From: Planctomycetales bacterium
Lineage (GTDB): Bacteria; Planctomycetota; Planctomycetia; Isosphaerales; Isosphaeraceae
NCBI GenBank assembly: GCA_027451455.1
Contig: DAIDJI010000023.1
Coordinates: 1 to 18,270, forward strand
Length of the DNA: 18,270 nucleotides
Direction: 5' to 3'
Part shown: positions 7,477 through 13,612 of the stretch, in pieces
How positions within the stretch are numbered: position 1 is the first letter of the stretch
Layout of the letters: the number at the start of each line of letters is the position of its first letter
Program-made: the position numbers and the translations under genes
The notes under the pieces: generated by a model
What the model was told of the DNA's origin: nothing
The model's database searches: none
The model's input: the letters and a program-made list of their open reading frames with translations, nothing else

Positions 7477-7505
7477 AGTCTAAGCCTCAAATCGGCCGAA
7501 TTCAA
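7477..7505 (-). promoter_or_regulatory. Candidate promoter for the lipoprotein-DUF1559 genes
   Basis: Read on the minus strand, TTGAAT (7505-7500) and TAGACT (7482-7477) are separated by 17 nt. The spacing equals that of the three stronger promoters in the right part of the window. It would give a leader of about 100 nt before the ATG at 7364. Confidence 0.4.
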
Positions 7506-7576
7506 GCGTCTGGGTTTTTAGGATAAGCTAAAGGGGTTGTCTCGTCGGTTACCGCGTCGGACGTAAAGGGGCGCGA

Positions 7577-9127
7577 ATGCGCAAAAATCAGGGCGGACGA
7601 AGCCGGACGTTGGGTCGGGCGATCGCGGCGGTGATGATCGTCTCGGCGTCGGGATGTGGCGCCGAACCAGAGCCGTCCGCTCGCGCGACGCCCCGGCCAG
7701 AGCTTTTGGCATCGAAGCTCCTGGCCGATCTGGGCGATCCGGCGGCGGTCCTGATCGTCACCGGACAGCAGGAGGGGCATTTCGAACCCTGCGGATGCTC
7801 GCGAGGGCAGGCCGGCGGGCTGCTCCGCCGCTCGAATCTGGTTGAGAGGCTCCGCGCCACTGGCCGTCCGACCGTCTTGATCGACCTGGGCGGGCTCGCC
7901 GACGACCCTGCCTCGGCTCGGGGTGGGCCGGAGCACGCGGCGATCCGGTTTCGGTTCGCCGCCGAGGCCCTGGCAATCTTGCGATACGATGCGATCGCGA
8001 TCGCTCCCGACGACCTCAAGCACGGCGCCGGCCGGGCGCTGGAGATTCTCCGCGACCGGCTCGGACCTGAGACAAAGCTGGTCGCGGCGAATGTCCAACC
8101 GGCCGAGGCGCATCGTTCGATCGTCCGGCCATCTCGGATCGTCCAGGCGGGTCCGATCCGGCTGGGTCTCACCGCCGTGGTGGACCCGGCCGCGATGGCG
8201 GCGATCCGACCCGACGTTCGCCCGCACCTTCCGACGATCCAGACGCCCGAGGACGCCCTTCCCTCGGTCCTGGCGGACCTCGAATCTCGGTCCGACTTTC
8301 AGGTGCTGATGGTCCAGGGGCCCCCCGATCTGGCCGCCCGGCTCGCCTCGGCGTTCCCGGGTTTCGATATCATCGTGGCAACCTCCGAGGGCGAGACCCC
8401 GCGGACTCGACGCCCGGAACTCCTCAACGACGGCCGGACGACACTGGTGAACGTCGGCCGCAAGGGAATGTACGTCGGCGCCTTTGCCTTCGGGAACGAC
8501 CCGGAACGCCGTCCGCGCTATCGACTGCTAACGCTCGACGACCGGTACAACGGCCCAGGCTCCATCGAGGAGCGCATTCCGGACGCCTATCGAGCAGCGC
8601 TCAGGTCGGCGCGCCTGGTCGAGGAGGCCCCTCAACGCCCGGCGCCGGGGGGAGCGAACTACGTCGGGGCCCTGGCGTGCCGATCCTGCCACCCGAAGAC
8701 TTACGAGCGATGGGCCGCGACCCCGCACGCCCGGGCTTTCGAGTCGATCCTTCGCGACCCCAGACCCGACGTGGTCTTCGACCCCGATTGCGTCGCCTGC
8801 CACACCACCGGTTTTGGGGTTTCCTCGGGCTGGCGGTCGCGTGCAGCAACCCCCCAGCTCGCCGGAAACCAGTGTGAAAACTGCCACGGGCCCGGCTCAC
8901 GCCACGTCGAAAAACCCGACGATCAACCGCTTCGAAAGGTCATGGCGATCGGCGACGACCAGGCTCGGCGCGTCCTCTGCGCCCGGTGCCATGACCACGA
9001 CAACGCGCCGGGCTTCGACCCGGCGCAAGGGTGGTCGCAGATCGTCCACGACCGGCTCGATCCGCATCCGACCGGGGCAGGGCCGCAAGGAAACCGGCCG
9101 GACTCCGCCATCGGCCGAATCAGGTGA
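7577..9127 (+). CDS. Exported lipoprotein: degenerate UshA-like metallophosphatase domain plus tetraheme cytochrome c554-like domain
   Basis: The protein has 516 residues; ATG 7577 has AAAGGGG at 7565-7571, 5 nt upstream. The N-terminus is a lipoprotein signal ending in ASG-Cys27. Residues about 57-320 follow the layout of the UshA/5'-nucleotidase metallophosphatase fold (VLIVTGQQEGHFEPCGCSRG, GGLLRRSNLVERLR, VLIDLGGLADD, VNVGRKGMYVG), but the usual metal ligands are missing: the N-D-x-H-G motif reads TGQQEGH and D-x-G-D reads DLGG. A Cys-Gly-Cys (72-74) is present instead. Residues about 360-475 resemble the cytochrome c554/c' family with four CxxCH heme sites at 368-372, 405-409, 433-437 and 468-472; His384 in PHARAFES is a likely distal ligand. 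It probably moves electrons in the periplasm. The end of the gene overlaps the convergent pyruvate kinase gene by 8 bp. Confidence 0.82.
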   Translation: MRKNQGGRSRTLGRAIAAVMIVSASGCGAEPEPSARATPRPELLASKLLADLGDPAAVLIVTGQQEGHFEPCGCSRGQAGGLLRRSNLVERLRATGRPTVLIDLGGLADDPASARGGPEHAAIRFRFAAEALAILRYDAIAIAPDDLKHGAGRALEILRDRLGPETKLVAANVQPAEAHRSIVRPSRIVQAGPIRLGLTAVVDPAAMAAIRPDVRPHLPTIQTPEDALPSVLADLESRSDFQVLMVQGPPDLAARLASAFPGFDIIVATSEGETPRTRRPELLNDGRTTLVNVGRKGMYVGAFAFGNDPERRPRYRLLTLDDRYNGPGSIEERIPDAYRAALRSARLVEEAPQRPAPGGANYVGALACRSCHPKTYERWAATPHARAFESILRDPRPDVVFDPDCVACHTTGFGVSSGWRSRAATPQLAGNQCENCHGPGSRHVEKPDDQPLRKVMAIGDDQARRVLCARCHDHDNAPGFDPAQGWSQIVHDRLDPHPTGAGPQGNRPDSAIGRIR

Positions 9128-10640
9128 CCTCGTGAACCACCAGCTCGTTGTGAGAGGGGTCGGAAGGACCGGCGCCTCGGAGAACGACAATTCGGTCGCC
9201 GACATCGATCATGCCGTGGGCCTTGCACCATTCGACGATCGCAGCCCGGCGCTGGGCGCGCTCGGGGAGGTCGGGCATCGGCAGCGGAGTAACGCCCCAG
9301 AACAATGCCATGGCTCGGGCCGTGTGGGCGTCGTGGGCCAGGGCCAGGGTCGGCGTCGGATTCCGGTGCTTGGAAATCGCGAGCGCGGTCCGGCCCGACT
9401 TCGTCGAAACGGCGAGCATCGCGGCCTGGAGCCGCCGGGAGATCAGGCTCGCGGCCTCGACCACGCATTCCGTGACCGGCCGGACCTTCCCCGCTCGGGC
9501 GATGTGCGAGGGACTGTCAGCGGTGTACCAACGCCCCGCAGGCATCCCGGCTAGCCCCCAGACGCTCGCTCCCTGCTCGTTCTTCCCATCCTGCGAGAAG
9601 AGGTAAGCCTCGGCCTCGGCGGCGACCTCGCTCATCACCGAGACCGCCTCGACCGGGTAGGCTCCGATCGCCGTCTCGCCCGAGAGCATCACGGCATCGG
9701 TCCCGTCGAGCACCGCGTTGAAGACGTCGCTGGCCTCAGCCCGGGTCGGACGGCTCGACGTCTCCATGCTGTTGAGCATCTGAGTCGCCGTGATCACAGG
9801 AACACGCGCCTCTCGGCAGGTCGCGATGATCCTCTTTTGCAGTGCAGGGACTCGGGTGACATCCACCTCAACACCCAGATCGCCACGGGCGACCATCACC
9901 GCGTCGGCCTCTGCGACGATCGCATCGAGGTTGGCGATCGCCTCGTGCATCTCGATCTTGGCGACGATCCGGGCCCGGCTCCCTCGGCTCTCCAGTTCAC
10001 GACGGAGGTGAATGACATCCTCGGCACGCCGGACGAACGAGAGCCCGACATACGCCACATCGTGCTGCGCCGTCCATTCCAGGTCGTGAATATCTTTTTC
10101 CGTGAGGGCCGAAACACGCAGCGCACCACCGGGAACGTTGAGCCCCTGGTGCGATCGGATCAGTCCCGGGAGCGTGACCTTCATCCGGGCCCCGCCCGGA
10201 ATCTGTTCGATCACCTGCATCGCGACCGTCCCATCGGCGAAAAGAACCGACTGGCCGAGCTTCAACTCGCCGGGGAGCGTCGGGTGCGAGCAGGTCAGGT
10301 GGTATGGATCGCCTTCCGGGCCAGGCTCATCGCGGATCGTGAAAACCGCATCAAGGTCGCAGGCGACCGAGTCGCCGGGGATCGTCCCCAGCCGGATCTT
10401 CGGCCCGCAAAGGTCCTGGAGAACGGCGATCTGAACGCCCGTCTCCTCCTGGATCGCCCGGATCGACTGGAGCTGAATCGTGTGCTCCTCGTGCGTCCCG
10501 TGCGAGAAATTCAGGCGGAAAACATTCACACCCGCCTCAACCATTCGACGCAGTACGGCCGGGTCGCTCGACGCCGGCCCGACCGTCGCCACGATCTTCG
10601 TCCGGACTTTACCAAGCGATTCCTTGCGGAACGGTCTCAT
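9120..10640 (-). CDS. pyk: Pyruvate kinase
   Basis: The protein has 506 residues and catalyses the final step of glycolysis, phosphoenolpyruvate plus ADP to pyruvate plus ATP, in the cytoplasm. ATG 10640 is chosen because GGAGGA lies 10 nt upstream (10651-10656) and the family begins with RTKIVATVGPAS; an in-frame ATG at 10706 would add 22 unlikely residues. Recognised motifs: VFRLNFSHG (Arg42, Asn44, Ser46), LQDLCGPKIRLG, the active-site block IVAKIEMHEAI with Lys228 and Glu230, VMVARGDLGVE with Asp254, and ITATQMLNSM with Thr286, followed by a complete C-terminal domain. In the block around rabbit muscle residues 113-120, this protein has Leu, Cys, Lys and Leu at 113, 114, 117 and 120; Leu113 with Lys117 is the pattern described for potassium-independent enzymes. 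The signature block has Met where Asn is common. The gene stands alone, with its 3' end overlapping the cytochrome gene. Confidence 0.95.
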   Translation of the reverse strand: MRPFRKESLGKVRTKIVATVGPASSDPAVLRRMVEAGVNVFRLNFSHGTHEEHTIQLQSIRAIQEETGVQIAVLQDLCGPKIRLGTIPGDSVACDLDAVFTIRDEPGPEGDPYHLTCSHPTLPGELKLGQSVLFADGTVAMQVIEQIPGGARMKVTLPGLIRSHQGLNVPGGALRVSALTEKDIHDLEWTAQHDVAYVGLSFVRRAEDVIHLRRELESRGSRARIVAKIEMHEAIANLDAIVAEADAVMVARGDLGVEVDVTRVPALQKRIIATCREARVPVITATQMLNSMETSSRPTRAEASDVFNAVLDGTDAVMLSGETAIGAYPVEAVSVMSEVAAEAEAYLFSQDGKNEQGASVWGLAGMPAGRWYTADSPSHIARAGKVRPVTECVVEAASLISRRLQAAMLAVSTKSGRTALAISKHRNPTPTLALAHDAHTARAMALFWGVTPLPMPDLPERAQRRAAIVEWCKAHGMIDVGDRIVVLRGAGPSDPSHNELVVHEVT

Positions 10641-10880
10641 GGAAACAAAGTCCTCCGCGTTCGACCCATCGGGATCGCTCTCCCAGCCGCCCGGCACCTC
10701 CGGCACGGTCGCCGCATTCTAATCCGCAACGCCCAACCGGAATAGGCAGTACGACACCTTTCAACCGAATTTCTTCATTCTTATTGCGGGCGTGCGGGGC
10801 GGCTTGAATGGTCGGATGACCGCGGAAGACGGGCAGGGCCGAGGAACCGAGTCGAACAACGGGAAGATTTCGCTGAGGGT
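10641..10880. other. Non-coding region between pyruvate kinase and the small selenoprotein candidate
   Basis: This holds the upstream region of the pyruvate kinase gene (minus strand). AT-rich bases around 10750-10790 suggest a promoter, but I could not find a pair of boxes with good spacing. The small open frames crossing it have no family features. No terminator with a T-tract is seen. Confidence 0.4.
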
Positions 10881-11147
10881 TTACCGTCGGCCGGCATCGG
10901 GGCCTGCGTCCTCCCCAACCTCATGAGTCGAATCCTCAATCTCGGCATGGGTGCTCGCTGCACTCCCCTTGCTCGATGGCCGGATTTGTGACGCCGGAAC
11001 TACCGATATCGGTCTACGATCAGACGGGTGCGGTGACACCGCACAGGACTCGCCCATTCAGGTCGGCACGCCCATCCGGGGGAGTACCCATCGGTTGAGC
11101 ACAAACCAGAGTACCAGAAAGCCAAGGGGCCAGAGGGCCTCCATCAT
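10881..11147 (-). CDS. Candidate selenoprotein: one-helix membrane peptide with in-frame TGA (Sec30) and U-x4-C motif
   Basis: From ATG 11147 the frame gives 29 residues, meets TGA at 11058-11060, and stays open until TAA 10881-10883, for 88 residues if TGA is read as selenocysteine. GGAG lies about 7 nt upstream of the start; ATG 11144 is the next choice. Residues 2-23 are one Trp/Leu/Phe-rich transmembrane helix (EALWPLGFLVLWFVLNRWVL), followed by PRMGVPT, then U30-MGES-Cys35, then a polar tail. Arginines after the helix suggest the tail is cytoplasmic. A perfect 7-bp hairpin follows the TGA with its loop 20 nt away, as bacterial SECIS elements require. The gene has its own strong promoter and is tail-to-tail with nothing; the SQR-like gene lies upstream on the same strand. 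If TGA is a real stop, the product is a 29-residue membrane peptide. I cannot name the family, and no selenium genes are in the window. Confidence 0.55.
11028..11044 (-). promoter_or_regulatory. Candidate bacterial SECIS hairpin
   Basis: On the minus strand GTGCGGT pairs perfectly with ACCGCAC around the loop GTC (11037-11035). The hairpin starts 13 nt after the TGA at 11058-11060, and its apical loop begins 20 nt after it. The published bacterial SECIS consensus asks for a loop roughly 16-37 nt after UGA, a short upper stem and a G among the first two loop bases; all three hold. The same palindrome would fold on either strand, so a different role remains possible. Confidence 0.5.
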
Positions 11148-11217
11148 CGTCGATCTCCGCTCCATAACATTCACTCGCTCAGTCCACGCTTGAACTCAAC
11201 CGCCGCGTTTCTTGTTA

Positions 11218-11246
11218 ACTATATTTCCAATCGGCAATCAAGTCAA
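11218..11246 (-). promoter_or_regulatory. Strong sigma70-type promoter for the small selenoprotein candidate
   Basis: On the minus strand TTGACT (11246-11241) and TATAGT (11223-11218) are separated by exactly 17 nt, each matching 5 of 6 consensus bases. Transcription would start near 11211, giving a leader of about 64 nt to ATG 11147. This shows that the short frame is probably a transcribed gene and not chance. Confidence 0.7.
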
Positions 11247-11358
11247 CCAAACGGAGACCGTGCCTGCCTGTGAACGGGGCACGCCCGGCGATCATCCCTG
11301 CGAATCGGGCGGTGAAGGAGGGCGCGGGAGGGCTCCGGAGTTGCGTCTACCGAGAGGC

Positions 11359-11478
11359 TGTGAAAGAATCGATTCAAGATGACAGATTCAAGATTCCAGA
11401 TGGATGTAAGTCTCAGGGCAGCAAGGCATTCGATTTATGGAATCTTTAATATAGAATCTTCCATCTGATTCTTTCACA
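11359..11478. repeat. AT-rich foldback (MITE-like) element
   Basis: The ends are perfect 12-bp inverted repeats, TGTGAAAGAATC (11359-11370) and GATTCTTTCACA (11467-11478). Inside are further matching arms: AAGATTCC (11390-11397) with GGAATCTT (11439-11446), and CAGATGGA (11397-11404) with TCCATCTG (11460-11467). GATTCAAGAT also occurs twice in direct order (11371-11380, 11385-11394). The 120-bp unit is much more AT-rich than its surroundings and has no reading frame. A size and structure like this suit a miniature inverted-repeat or foldback element; flanking CCGAGAGGC and CCGAGGC are only an imperfect target-site duplication. Confidence 0.55.
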
Positions 11479-11599
11479 AACTCCGAGGCGATCGGAGAGA
11501 GCGGATTCGCATCCCGACTGGCCACCCGATCCCAGAGGAACCCTCAAGACTTCACCAACCGCCATGCGAGTGCCGGAACATTCCGACCGGCAGGTGGGC

Positions 11600-11639
11600 C
11601 AGTGGATCCGTCAGCAGACGGAGAAATCCAGGTCCACTG
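11600..11639 (-). terminator. Nested stem-loop after the 49-codon gene
   Basis: CAGTGGA (11600-11606) pairs with TCCACTG (11633-11639), enclosing a second hairpin CCGTC-AGCA-GACGG (11608-11621). It starts about 20 nt past the stop codon at 11660. It has no T-tract, so it may protect the 3' end or act in factor-dependent termination. Confidence 0.35.
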
Positions 11640-11659
11640 AAATCGGCCGACTCTCCGAA

Positions 11660-11809
11660 TCAGTGCATCCGGACCATCCGGAGCATCCGCACGTTGATCA
11701 CGAGGAAGCGAAGGAATTGCCAGACCCAGTTCGTCCGGAGTGCCTTCGTCAGGGGCGTTGGAACGGGCGGATAATACGACTGTTCAAACGGTTTTCGGAC
11801 GGTAGACAT
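11660..11809 (-). CDS. Small basic amphipathic peptide (49 residues) next to the SQR-like flavoprotein
   Basis: ATG 11809 follows the flavoprotein stop by 26 nt and has an AGAGG-type ribosome-binding site about 7 nt upstream, so the two genes look like one operon. The N-terminal third is polar and Pro-rich (KPFEQSYYPPVPTP). The rest, from about residue 21, is a strongly basic, hydrophobic segment (LTKALRTNWVWQFLRFLVIN, then VRMLRMVRMH) with Arg every three to four residues, which predicts an amphipathic helix lying on the membrane surface. I do not recognise a named family. A membrane-docking or accessory subunit for the flavoprotein is an inference from position and composition. It is followed by a nested stem-loop. 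Confidence 0.65.
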   Translation of the reverse strand: MSTVRKPFEQSYYPPVPTPLTKALRTNWVWQFLRFLVINVRMLRMVRMH

Positions 11810-11835
11810 GGGACACCTCTCGCCTTCGATCGGGG

Positions 11836-13290
11836 TCACTCGGGGATCGCCGTCCAGAGGGGACGGGCCTTCGCCTTGTACATGAACGCAAAATGAAGCA
11901 GGTGCTTGATCCAGTGCCCGGCGAGACCGATCTCGCCGGAGGTGTAATGGATGTCACGCCCGGTGTCGGGATACTTCTGGAAATCGGGGATGATCGGGTA
12001 GACAGTCATCGAGACGGCCGTCCCCCGCATCAGGCTGGCACCCGCCGAGGCGATGCAGGCCGCCCCCATCTTCGCCATTGAGGCGGTCCGCGTCTTTCCC
12101 TCACGCCCTTCCATCTTGTCGACGATGTTAAAGGCGACCTCGCGCGCCATCACCCCGGAGGGCATCCCGGTTCGAGGGGGTGTCGGGTAGATCGGCGTTC
12201 CCGAGGGGCTGAACATCGGCCGGGAGATCGGGTGCGGCGGCGCGAAGGCGATCCCAACCGCGTAGATGTTGTCGTATCGAGGCGATCGGTAAGTCTCGGG
12301 CCAGTCCGAGGGCGACCACTCCTCATAGGGTTTCTTCGTGTAGTCGCCATCGACATACATGAAGTTACTGGGCGCGAAGAGAGACTCCGTGATCTCAGCC
12401 CCCTCCCGGTCGAACGCCTTGAGCCCGACGCCGGAAAACGGCGGCAAAAGCATCGTGAAGTCAGACCGGATCGACTCCTGCCGGCCTTCGAGGGTCTCGT
12501 AATGGATCTCACCGCGATCGACCTTCTTGACGGCCGCCTGGGTGATCCACTCGACACCCCGCTCGGTATAGAGCGACTCGGTGAAGACCCGGCTATGGGT
12601 GATGTATCCGCCCCGACGGATGAACATCCCACCCATCCCGAAATCGCCCAGCTCGTGCTCGTTGGAAATCCAGACGAGGCGGGCCTTGTCCCGGACACCC
12701 CGGCGCCGCAGCTCGAACTCGACGTTGAAGAGGTACTCAAAAGCCGCGCCCTGGCAGGTGCAGGTGCCGTGCCCCGTGCCGATGAGTAACGTTTGACGCT
12801 CCCCACGCTGCATCCGCGCCACCGCCTCGTCAAGCCCCACCGCAGCCTGCGCCGCGTGGCCAGCCGTGCAGACGGAAAGACTGTTCTTCTCGGGGCCAAG
12901 GCCCTCGGTGGCCTCGAAATGGAGCCGGGGGCCGGTCGCGTTGATCAGATAGTCGTACTCCACCCGCTCGCGGAGACCAGCCTTGCCCGGCTCGGTGGAT
13001 TCGACCATCACGTACGGCCGAGAGACACCCTCACCCCCCTCCGGATGGAGGCTGACCGCCCGCGCCTGCCGGAAGATCACACCCGTCTTCTCATAAACGG
13101 GCCCCAGCGGGAACGTCACCTGCTCGGGCGTCATCACCCCAACACCCACCCAGATGTTCGACGGAATCCAGTTCCACCGGCTGTTGGGCGAAACCACGAC
13201 CACCTCGTGGTTCTCGCCAAGCTTCCGACGGGCGTGCAGCGCCGCGGTGTGCCCCGCAATGCCCGCACCCAGGATGAGAAGGCGCGCCAT
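11836..13290 (-). CDS. Sulfide:quinone oxidoreductase-like FAD/NAD(P)-dependent oxidoreductase
   Basis: The protein has 484 residues. ATG 13290 is chosen: GAGGA at 13297-13301 lies 6 nt upstream and the FAD-binding Rossmann motif GAGIAGHTAA (8-17) follows directly; the longer frame to 13395 only adds basic low-complexity residues over the promoter. Other motifs: SNIWVGVGVMTPEQV (44-58), NATGP (117-121), C-T-C-Q-G-A-A-F-E with Cys177 and Cys179, NEHELGDFGMGGMF, LLPPFSGVGLKAFD, VDGDY, AFAPPHPIS and PPRTGMPSG (371-379). These fit the two-dinucleotide-binding flavoprotein superfamily that includes sulfide:quinone oxidoreductase and flavocytochrome c. Cys141, in SVCTAGHA, is a further candidate redox Cys. 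The C-terminus (HWIKHLLHFAFMYKAKARP) looks like a membrane-associating helix. Sulfide oxidation is plausible but the substrate is not proven. It leads the minus-strand arm of a divergent locus. Confidence 0.8.
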   Translation of the reverse strand: MARLLILGAGIAGHTAALHARRKLGENHEVVVVSPNSRWNWIPSNIWVGVGVMTPEQVTFPLGPVYEKTGVIFRQARAVSLHPEGGEGVSRPYVMVESTEPGKAGLRERVEYDYLINATGPRLHFEATEGLGPEKNSLSVCTAGHAAQAAVGLDEAVARMQRGERQTLLIGTGHGTCTCQGAAFEYLFNVEFELRRRGVRDKARLVWISNEHELGDFGMGGMFIRRGGYITHSRVFTESLYTERGVEWITQAAVKKVDRGEIHYETLEGRQESIRSDFTMLLPPFSGVGLKAFDREGAEITESLFAPSNFMYVDGDYTKKPYEEWSPSDWPETYRSPRYDNIYAVGIAFAPPHPISRPMFSPSGTPIYPTPPRTGMPSGVMAREVAFNIVDKMEGREGKTRTASMAKMGAACIASAGASLMRGTAVSMTVYPIIPDFQKYPDTGRDIHYTSGEIGLAGHWIKHLLHFAFMYKAKARPLWTAIPE

Positions 13291-13401
13291 GGTTGATCCT
13301 CGCAGAAGGGCCCAGATCCGGCGGTCCGCCTCCATCGGCGATCCTTCCCCCGGGGGGGCACCTCGCTGGCCGCGACCCCGGAACCCAGGCGACAATAAAA
13401 G

Positions 13402-13430
13402 ATTGTATCGCCCGTCAGTTATATAGTCAA
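13402..13430 (-). promoter_or_regulatory. Sigma70-type promoter for the flavoprotein gene
   Basis: On the minus strand TTGACT (13430-13425) and TACAAT (13407-13402) are 17 nt apart. Transcription would start near 13395, leaving a leader of about 105 nt before ATG 13290. The -35 box and spacer overlap a 17-bp motif shared with the divergent efflux promoter. Confidence 0.7.
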
Positions 13431-13500
13431 TCGGCTGGGTCCTTGCCTCGATTATTGGCGAGCCGCCCGGTCTGGGCTCAACGTTGACTATTCAACTGGC
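13414..13500. promoter_or_regulatory. Pair of near-identical 17-bp sites at the two divergent promoters, candidate operators
   Basis: The minus-strand site TTGACTATATAACTGAC (13430-13414) and the plus-strand site TTGACTATTCAACTGGC (13484-13500) are identical at 14 of 17 positions, far beyond the six bases of the shared -35 box. The plus-strand copy contains the palindrome GTTGA-CTAT-TCAAC (13483-13496). Overlap with -35 and spacer suggests a repressor site. The regulator gene is not in the window. Confidence 0.5.
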
Positions 13501-13512
13501 GGATAATATAGT
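13484..13512 (+). promoter_or_regulatory. Sigma70-type promoter for the RND efflux genes
   Basis: TTGACT (13484-13489) and TATAGT (13507-13512) are 17 nt apart. Transcription would start near 13519, giving a leader of about 95 nt to ATG 13613. This shows that the in-frame TTG at 13484 is a -35 box, not a start codon. Confidence 0.72.
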
Positions 13513-13612
13513 AGAGCGAAGTTGGGACTGCCGGGGCGGCCGACCGACGAGTGGTCGGGAGCGGGCAAGCGGCGGGATGGCACGGGTCGAGGTCCGACCT
13601 GGGAGGTGGAGG

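Noticed and set aside
10951..11193. Plus-strand 80-codon frame over the selenoprotein candidate
   Set aside because: No family features or ribosome-binding site; the promoter and helix-coding bias are on the minus strand.
11564..11896. Plus-strand 110-codon frame over the 49-codon gene
   Set aside because: It runs into the end of the flavoprotein gene in antisense and its product is featureless, whereas the minus-strand 49-codon gene has operon spacing and a ribosome-binding site.
13291..13395. N-terminal extension of the flavoprotein to 13395
   Set aside because: The FAD motif must be near the N-terminus, a ribosome-binding site lies at 13297-13301, and 13395 coincides with the predicted transcript start.
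13402..13512. Attachment site or origin in the AT-rich divergent region
   Set aside because: The AT-richness is explained by two back-to-back promoters; no integrase, tRNA end or DnaA-box cluster is seen.
13484..13612. N-terminal extension of the efflux adaptor from TTG 13484
   Set aside because: TTG 13484 is the -35 box of a strong promoter, and the true start at 13613 has a GGAGG site; the extension would not be transcribed.
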